In this document: positions 21,330 through 25,462 of the stretch, in pieces
How the letters are laid out: every line of letters begins with the position of its first letter
Numbering within the stretch: the first letter of the stretch is position 1
Source: a virus
Strand: one strand, 5' to 3'
Length of the DNA stretch: 28,243 nt
Virus record (IMG/VR): IMGVR_UViG_3300050139_000114
Location: 1-28,243 of that record
Translations under genes and position numbers: made by a program
The notes under the pieces: model-generated
Told to the model about the DNA's origin: nothing
Database searches by the model: none
Seen by the model: only the letters and a program-made list of their open reading frames with translations

Positions 21330-21994
21330 GCTTGACAATCTCCCCCACTTCACTCTCAACCTTTTTGGACTGCCCCCTTGCGTGGCGACACCGCTACCTT
21401 GACCATTGGGAAGTTCCTGACGCGGCCCCCGCTCTGGCGGGCAGTTTCCTCCACAAGACCGTCGCCGACTTCTTAACGGGCGGGCCGCTTCCCTTGTGGG
21501 GCGACCTCATGGACGAGATTTCAGAGAAAACGGACTCCGACCCCTTCGCCGCCAAGGAACAGGCAGAGAAGCAGTGGGGCGTCTGGTCGGCAAACACTCT
21601 CTTCCGCGCCCCCGATGGGGTAGAGATTGAGATACGGACGGACGACCCGACCCTGGGGCACGTTCACTGTTTCCTCGACTACGTTCAAGTTCCCGTCCTC
21701 GTTGACCACAAGTTTGTCGGGAAGCTGGGGCGCAAGAAAGAGGCGTTGCAGTTGGCCTTCTACCGCCGCTTTGCCCCCTGCACGACGAGGTGGGCGTATG
21801 AGCTGATCAGCCCCGAAGAGTACAAAGTTCAGTGGGCTAGTGTGCTGGAAATGGATAAGGCCGACGCCCTGATTGACGCGACCCTTGATTGTATCAAGGA
21901 AGGCGATTTCGCAGCCGCACCTAAGCAGTATGGCCGCGATCCGTTCTGTGTATATTGTCCATTTTGTGAGAATTGTGAGGAGGCAAAGAGATGA
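21326..21994 (+). CDS. Cas4/RecB-like PD-(D/E)XK nuclease with Fe-S cluster site
   Basis: 222 residues, ATG 21326 (ATGA overlap). Motifs in order: SPTSLSTFLDCPLAWRHRYL with C16, GSFLHKTVADF with H43, GHVHCFLDYV with D118, VLVDHKFVG with D127-x-K129, and QLAFY (Q142-Y146). The C-terminus has C208, C211, C214 and C217 in a C-x2-C-x2-C-x2-C run. These are the marks of the Cas4/AddB group, in which C16 and C-terminal cysteines hold a 4Fe-4S cluster. Expected activity is DNA exonuclease or end processing in recombination. No CRISPR array is near. Confidence 0.85.
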   Translation: MSLTISPTSLSTFLDCPLAWRHRYLDHWEVPDAAPALAGSFLHKTVADFLTGGPLPLWGDLMDEISEKTDSDPFAAKEQAEKQWGVWSANTLFRAPDGVEIEIRTDDPTLGHVHCFLDYVQVPVLVDHKFVGKLGRKKEALQLAFYRRFAPCTTRWAYELISPEEYKVQWASVLEMDKADALIDATLDCIKEGDFAAAPKQYGRDPFCVYCPFCENCEEAKR

Positions 21995-22149
21995 CAAAAA
22001 AAGAAGAGAAGGCAAGGAATAAACTCGTAGATAGGATATTTCAGCTCATCCATGACCAACTTGATATTGATGACGTGGAAAGCCAGATGGGGGGCGAAAT
22101 CTTTGATGCCACTATTGAGGAGTTTTATCAAATAATCAAGGCGGGCTAG
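21991..22149 (+). CDS. 52-residue acidic helical protein
   Basis: ATG 21991 lies 7 bases after GGAGG and overlaps the nuclease stop (ATGA). It begins MTKKEEKARNKLVDRIFQLI and is one or two charged helices. It is the last gene of the P2 operon before a hairpin and P3. No family is recognised. Confidence 0.6.
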   Translation: MTKKEEKARNKLVDRIFQLIHDQLDIDDVESQMGGEIFDATIEEFYQIIKAG

Positions 22150-22162
22150 TGTAATTTAGCCC
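22143..22162 (+). terminator. Hairpin closing the P2 operon (weak terminator)
   Basis: GGGCTA (22143-22148), 8-base loop, TAGCCC (22157-22162). It begins inside the last codons of the preceding gene and abuts the -35 of P3. There is no U-run, so termination would be partial or need other factors. Confidence 0.4.
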
Positions 22163-22190
22163 TTGCAGGAAATACGGAAGTTCGTATAAT
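22163..22190 (+). promoter_or_regulatory. Promoter P3
   Basis: TTGCAG (22163-22168), 16-base spacer GAAATACGGAAGTTCG, consensus TATAAT (22185-22190). The spacer holds the dyad TACG-N6-CGTA reaching into the -10. It closely matches P2 and, at -35 and -10, is identical to the minus-strand P4. It drives the 22247 gene. Confidence 0.85.
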
Positions 22191-22246
22191 AGTAACATAG
22201 GATATACGGGCAAGTCGCTATCGGCGCACCGTAATAGGAGGTTCAA

Positions 22247-22816
22247 ATGGGAGAATCATATACAGCGCGTGAATGGACTGTACAGGTAATCGTGGACAAA
22301 TATGGCCCGTCTCCCAAGACGGGTTCAAGCAAGCTGACCTTCACCGCAACCGACGGCAACGTTTCCACTACCGTCAAGCGGTGGTTCAAGAAAGACGAGG
22401 AACTGTGGACGGCTGGCAAGAAGTTCACTGCCGCGCTTGAGGAAGTCACCAATACCTACGGCACCGACCTCATGGTGAAAGAGGACAAGCCCGCTTTCGG
22501 GGGTGGGTTCAAGAAGGATGACCCTCAAAAGGAAGCCCGCATCATGCGGGGCAACGCCCTGAACGCGGCGAGTTATCTGTTCGCGGGGAAGGGAAAGGAC
22601 TGCCAGGGCGCGATGTGGGCAACCTTCCGCGCAATGGACGAGTTCCTGAAAACGGAGAAGCGGGTTAGAATGTCCACCACCGAGCAGCACGCGGCCATCG
22701 TCAAGATGTTCAAGGACGACATTCCAAACGCCCGCGCCGCAGTGTGGAACAAGTTCGGGCGGGAGTATATTGAGGAGCTCTCGTTCGAGGAGGCGGCCTC
22801 TTTTCGTGGGGAGTAG
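22247..22816 (+). CDS. 189-residue protein, possible single-stranded DNA-binding protein
   Basis: ATG 22247 lies 6 bases after AGGAGG, about 50 bases from P3. Residues 8-75 alternate strands and charged turns (EWTVQVIVDKYG, SKLTFTATDGNVSTTVKRWF, KFTAALEEV), compatible with an OB fold. The second half is helical (NALNAASYLFAGKGKDCQGA). Having its own strong promoter and SD, and lying next to the nuclease and replication genes, fits an abundant DNA-binding protein. No diagnostic SSB tail is present, so the role is inference. Confidence 0.5.
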   Translation: MGESYTAREWTVQVIVDKYGPSPKTGSSKLTFTATDGNVSTTVKRWFKKDEELWTAGKKFTAALEEVTNTYGTDLMVKEDKPAFGGGFKKDDPQKEARIMRGNALNAASYLFAGKGKDCQGAMWATFRAMDEFLKTEKRVRMSTTEQHAAIVKMFKDDIPNARAAVWNKFGREYIEELSFEEAASFRGE

Positions 22817-23085
22817 CGATCCCCGCCTAGCCCTTCTTCTTTGGACGTTTGACGCACATGAAGTATAGCTGGTGGTTCCCTTAAAACACATCCGTGGCAG
22901 GAATGCTGACGAAACCTTAATTAGACGGGTAACGAGATGCGGAATGGGTACGTCTAGCCAGCAAGTCCGGTTCGGACTGAGTTACCAGCTTCCGATTAAA
23001 TGACAGGACGCTCTCTTAAGGAGCGCAAGACTGTCAGCCGGACAATTAAAACGAGCCAGTGTAATATATTCTAAGGAGGTCGACA
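22817..23085 (+). ncRNA. Structured leader RNA with pseudoknot and kink-turn (candidate riboregulator)
   Basis: No gene is seen. Helix 1 is TTAGACG (22921-22927) with CGTCTAG (22951-22957), 7 pairs with one U-G. Helix 2 is GGTAAC (22928-22933) with GTTACC (22981-22986). The 5' strands are contiguous and the pairings cross, giving an H-type pseudoknot. AGTCCG-GTT-CGGACT (22964-22978) is a hairpin in its second loop. Next comes TGACAG (23001-23006)/CTGTCA (23031-23036) and CGCTC/GAGCG, separated by GA on one side and CAAGA on the other. This matches a kink-turn: three-base bulge CAA, then tandem G-A/A-G. The SD of the next gene follows about 37 bases later. No known riboswitch class is recognised. 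Confidence 0.6.
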
Positions 23086-23361
23086 ATGACAACAGTTGAA
23101 TCACTTTTCGTCGGCGATGACAGGTTGTTTGGAGTAGAGATTGTGTTCAAGGACGGCAAGACGGACTATATAGACCCCGTGGAAAATGGCGGGGTTAGCG
23201 AATCCAACGATGAGTACTTTGTGTGCAACGGAGCGTTCACCTATCCATACAAAAAGGCGGATGTTGCCGACTTGCGCCGAGTCAAGATTTGTCAGAGCTG
23301 CTACTACGAAGTCGAAAACTGTCATTGCAATATAGAGGGGGTTGGCAATGACAACAGTTGA
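23086..23361 (+). CDS. 91-residue protein with four-cysteine C-terminus
   Basis: ATG 23086 lies 6 bases after an excellent AAGGAGG. It begins MTTVESLFVGDDRLFGVEIV, mostly beta-stranded, and ends with KICQSCYYEVENCHCN, a C-x2-C-x6-C-x1-C metal-binding knuckle. Its translation is the likely target of the structured leader just upstream. No family is recognised. Confidence 0.7.
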   Translation: MTTVESLFVGDDRLFGVEIVFKDGKTDYIDPVENGGVSESNDEYFVCNGAFTYPYKKADVADLRRVKICQSCYYEVENCHCNIEGVGNDNS

Positions 23362-23410
23362 GGAACTGAGTGAAGGAGGAAATTATGGGAACCTACAGTC
23401 AAGGAGCTAA
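23348..23410 (+). CDS. 20-residue micro-ORF or coupling peptide, remnant of a duplicated start
   Basis: ATG 23348 lies in the last codons of the preceding gene. The 16 bases CAATGACAACAGTTGA at 23346-23361 are an exact repeat of those around the start at 23084-23099. The product MTTVEELSEGGNYGNLQSRS begins like the VEELR family. The reading frame contains the SD and start of the next gene. It is probably a leader or a decayed copy. Confidence 0.35.
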   Translation: MTTVEELSEGGNYGNLQSRS

Positions 23411-23720
23411 GGACTTTAGTAAGCACATGAAGCGGTTGGTTCTCGACGGCTTCCCTTCCGCATTCGGCGGCAATACCGAGGTAGGGCATCACCTGCTGCG
23501 GCGGCTGAACCACCCCAGCCAAGTGAACGATCCCCGCGTCATCGTTCCCGTCACGGCGAAGCAACACGACCAATTTCATGCCAACCCGCCGACCATTGTG
23601 TTTTTAGGGTTTTCCCTAGACAGGAACAACGAGATTGTCGGAGTCCTGTTTGATTACCACGGCAAGGAGTATGGGTGGTTAAATAGAAAGTGGCTTGAGG
23701 CATGGAAGGCGATAGATTAA
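23385..23720 (+). CDS. 111-residue protein, possible HNH/His-Me-type nuclease
   Basis: ATG 23385 lies 6 bases after GAAGGAGG. Residues about 38-72 (EVGHHLLRRLNHPSQVNDPR, then VIVPVTAKQHDQFHANPP) have a paired His, an ND, and a distal H-x3-H in the order seen in compact HNH domains. The usual CxxC zinc pairs are absent. The call is suggestive, not firm. It is the last gene of the rightward operon and is followed by a strong terminator. Confidence 0.5.
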   Translation: MGTYSQGAKDFSKHMKRLVLDGFPSAFGGNTEVGHHLLRRLNHPSQVNDPRVIVPVTAKQHDQFHANPPTIVFLGFSLDRNNEIVGVLFDYHGKEYGWLNRKWLEAWKAID

Positions 23721-23725
23721 ACACT

Positions 23726-23747
23726 AAGGCCCCGCAAGGGGCCTTTT
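23726..23747 (+). terminator. Intrinsic terminator of the rightward early operon
   Basis: AAGGCCCC-GCAA-GGGGCCTT (23726-23745) forms an 8-bp stem with a GNRA-type loop, and T23744-T23747 gives the U-run. It starts 6 bases after the last early stop codon. Confidence 0.9.
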
Positions 23748-23901
23748 CCATTTCTACTGTGACAACTTTTGGCGGGTTACTGTGACATCCAACTCAGAAA
23801 GTTAACAGAAACCGCAACAATTTGACATGGAGGTATCCGGCCTTTCCCGAGGTGTCCAGAAACCATTTATATATAGAAATGGGGAACGGAATGACCCGCT
23901 C

Positions 23902-23969
23902 ACACTTTAACGGTGCATAATCTGACCCCGACCTACACTTTCACGGTGCTAACGTTTTGCTGGGGTCAG
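23902..23969. repeat. Direct repeat pair with an 8-bp inverted repeat
   Basis: ACACTTTAACGGTGC (23902-23916) and ACACTTTCACGGTGC (23935-23949) differ at one base and start 33 bases apart, about three helical turns. CTGACCCC (23922-23929) and GGGGTCAG (23962-23969) form an inverted repeat around the second copy. This could be an operator or iteron-like site. Confidence 0.6.
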
Positions 23970-24124
23970 CAAGGCGTGACGAGTTGTCATAACCCTTAAG
24001 ATTTTCTGAAGTATTCGGTATTTCCTAAGAGATCGAACCGGCTACAATCCGTAGCCATTTTGCCGACGTGGACAAAATGGTGGACACCGCCCTGCAACTT
24101 GTAAGGATTACTTGTGAGTTCAAA

Positions 24125-24185
24125 CCAAATGACACTATGATGTGCTGGTTTGATTGCCGAGGACGCACATCATAGTGTCATTTGG
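24125..24185. repeat. Perfect 21-bp inverted repeat with 19-base loop
   Basis: The arm at 24125-24145 (CCAAATGACACTATGATGTG, then C) is exactly complementary to 24165-24185. A competing pairing exists: CAAACCA (24121-24127) with TGGTTTG (24146-24152), which would lock up the left arm. No U-run follows on the plus strand and only a weak one (TTTGGTTTG) on the minus strand, so it is not a standard terminator. Confidence 0.85.
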
Positions 24186-24615
24186 AGTGCAAGAAAGTCA
24201 GCAACTCACTTGCTAAAAAGTTGCGAGAACGTAGGGATTGTGTACATAAGCGAGGAAAAGTTGCCAGTATGTGCATTATTTGCACATCTGATCTGCATAC
24301 GGTTGAGCGTATCTAATGCAAATCATAATAAGAATTCCACTATTATCGGAAAGTGGCAATTTGCAATAATAAGGACACGCACCCTTAACTCAATTCACGT
24401 TTGGTGTAACACGGTTCGTGTTATTCCGATAGAATAATTCCAAATGGATAATTCCGCACTATGCCAAATGATTGTGCCAAACCCTTAAATAGGAAAACCG
24501 CATCATTGTTAACGATGCAGCAATATTTGCTTCAGTTTTAGGCAAGAACTTTAATAAAGATGGATTAAATCTCACTCCACCTGAGAGCCAACTGGAGTAG
24601 TATTGATGCAGCAGC

Positions 24616-24644
24616 TTGATACTCATGTTTGGTGCTGGTATAAA
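24616..24644 (+). promoter_or_regulatory. Possible plus-strand promoter facing the RNA locus
   Basis: TTGATA (24616-24621), 17-base spacer, TATAAA (24639-24644). It fits sigma70 well but does not share the spacer pattern of P1-P4 and lies in AT-rich DNA, so it may be chance. If used, it would make an RNA antisense to the 24694-25087 transcript. Confidence 0.4.
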
Positions 24645-24693
24645 ATATCCGCTCTGCCTACGCTTTCGTCAACTAGCCGCCAAGGGGGATATG

Positions 24694-24726
24694 AAAAGAC
24701 CCCCAGTCACGGAACGGGCTGGGGGT
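24694..24726 (-). terminator. Intrinsic terminator at the 3' end of the candidate RNA
   Basis: Read on the minus strand: ACCCCCAG (24726-24719), a 12-base loop, CTGGGGGT (24706-24699), then CTTTTC. The 8-bp stem with a short U-run fits an intrinsic terminator for leftward transcription. Confidence 0.7.
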
Positions 24727-24755
24727 ACGAGAGGCTACCGTATTCTAGCCTTATG

Positions 24756-25027
24756 GTCCTGGCTCCTTAGCCTGCCCCCGTAGAACTAATCTTGCGGGGT
24801 ACGATTGTGCGGAACGGCCCTATTGAAAGCCGCTAAAGCCCCGAGACTGACATCTCGGTGTTGCCTCTCTGGGCAACGTGGTCACCGTGTTCTGACCCTA
24901 TGGACCACACGTACGGAACTGGCTGGATTTGCCCCCCATTCTAACCCTCGGTAGGGAATACGGGTGCCAGGGTACTATTAGTGCTGGCTCGCTGGCCTGC
25001 CCCCGTAGGTCGAACCTTGCGGGGTAC
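24756..25027 (-). repeat. 47-base unit repeated twice inside the candidate RNA
   Basis: Copies at 24756-24802 and 24981-25027 match at 39 of 47 positions. Both hold a CCCCG/CGGGG hairpin with an inner stem whose third pair changes from G-C to A-U, a compensatory change, and a GGC/GCC hairpin. Spacing is 225 bases. The pattern implies selection on RNA structure after duplication. Confidence 0.75.
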
Positions 25028-25093
25028 ACATTTCAGAACCTGGCGCGTGCCCTTTGGCACGGCTTTAATCGCGAAGGCTAACCCTTCTATACT

Positions 25094-25121
25094 ATTATAC
25101 GGGTTTTAGTGTTTCCTGCAA
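25094..25121 (-). promoter_or_regulatory. Promoter P4, leftward, for the candidate RNA
   Basis: On the minus strand: TTGCAG (25121-25116), 16-base spacer GAAACACTAAAACCCG, TATAAT (25099-25094), then AGTA. The -35, -10, spacer length, GAAAYAC start and CG end equal those of P3. Its -35 lies in the last codons of the 25106 gene. Transcription should begin near 25087. Confidence 0.82.
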
Positions 25122-25462
25122 GGGGTACACTGGCCCTTTTTCTTCTTTTTATTCCGCTCCACCAATGCTTTGACCATTTGCTTGGATACCTGATAGTTGT
25201 TGTCCTCATCAAGCCCGCATCCCGTCAAGTATTGGAGACAGTGGAATAATTCATGGGCTATCGCCAGGCGAGTTCGGTACTGTGACATTTTCTCCATGAT
25301 AAGAACCTCAACCGTTTGATAGCCCTTTGTTCCAGGGGGAACGTTGGTCACTCCCTCTGGTGCTTTCCCGTCTGGTTCCTCCCCGACAGAACGGGGAACG
25401 TCCTTGTAAGCCTCTAAAAGCTTTGCGGGTACTTTCTCAACGGTTATCACCGTGTATTTCAT
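25106..25462 (-). CDS. 118-residue protein with HExxH zinc-metallopeptidase motif
   Basis: ATG 25462 overlaps the preceding stop (ATGA). Residues 64-80 read TRLAIAHELFHCLQYLT, with H70-E71-x2-H74, the zincin motif; no third ligand is certain. The N-terminal half is Pro/Gly-rich (NVPPGTKGYQTVEVLIMEKM). The tail is Lys-rich then CTPCRKH, a possible extra metal site. It is the last gene of this minus-strand run, behind a large virion protein. It could be a virion-associated protease or an inactive fold; substrate unknown. Confidence 0.6.
   Translation of the reverse strand: MKYTVITVEKVPAKLLEAYKDVPRSVGEEPDGKAPEGVTNVPPGTKGYQTVEVLIMEKMSQYRTRLAIAHELFHCLQYLTGCGLDEDNNYQVSKQMVKALVERNKKKKKGQCTPCRKH

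Larger units (their letters stand above)
23748..24693. other. Gene-free, AT-rich spacer between the early operon and the RNA locus
   Basis: I see no credible gene on either strand: frames are short, lack ribosome sites and have unusual composition. It holds CCATTT-ATATATAG-AAATGG (near 23862-23881), the direct/inverted repeat cluster at 23902-23969, the 21-bp inverted repeat at 24125-24185, TGTGCA-TTATT-TGCACA (near 24270) and TAACACG-GTT-CGTGTTA (near 24407). GC content is lower from about 24190 to 24640 than in the genes. It could be an origin, a boundary where opposite transcripts end, or DNA acquired later. Confidence 0.5.
24694..25087 (-). ncRNA. Candidate large structured non-coding RNA, about 390 nt, with duplicated domain
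   Basis: No open frame of note, but the segment lies between promoter P4 and an intrinsic terminator. Stems (plus-strand coordinates): CGTGCC/GGCACG (25046-25061), GCCAG/CTGGC (24966-24986), GTGGTC/GACCAC (24878-24908), GTTGCC/GGCAAC (24860-24877), CCGAGA/TCTCGG (24841-24858), GGTCA/TGACC (24880-24897) and GGCTA/TAGCC (24733-24750). The last two have 8-base loops differing at one base and stems that covary at two pairs. A 47-base unit occurs twice (24756-24802 and 24981-25027). It is unlike tRNA, tmRNA, RNase P or 6S RNA. The strand is inferred from promoter and terminator; wobble pairs are mixed and a plus-strand RNA is not excluded. Confidence 0.6.

Noticed and set aside
22921-22986. HDV-like self-cleaving ribozyme
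   Set aside because: The order of helices resembles HDV ribozymes, but the joining strand before the last helix is only 2-3 bases (TGA) with no catalytic C, and no 3-bp P3 fits. Kept only as a pseudoknot.
23902-24185. CRISPR array
   Set aside because: Only two near-identical 15-base repeats at 33-base spacing and one palindrome, with no repeated unit of 25-40 bases and no cas1/cas2.
24150-24437. 95-codon frame in the AT-rich spacer
   Set aside because: It starts within the loop of the 21-bp inverted repeat, lacks an SD and has amino-acid use unlike the other genes.
24721-24780. tRNA or tRNA-like gene
   Set aside because: GGGGGTA/TGCCCCC can form a 7-bp acceptor-like stem on the plus strand, but there is no T-arm consensus, no 7-base anticodon loop and no CCA-compatible end.
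24694-25087. Group I or group II intron, RNase P RNA, tmRNA or 6S RNA
   Set aside because: No conserved cores or domain V, no exons to join, and none of the hallmark sequences of these RNAs.
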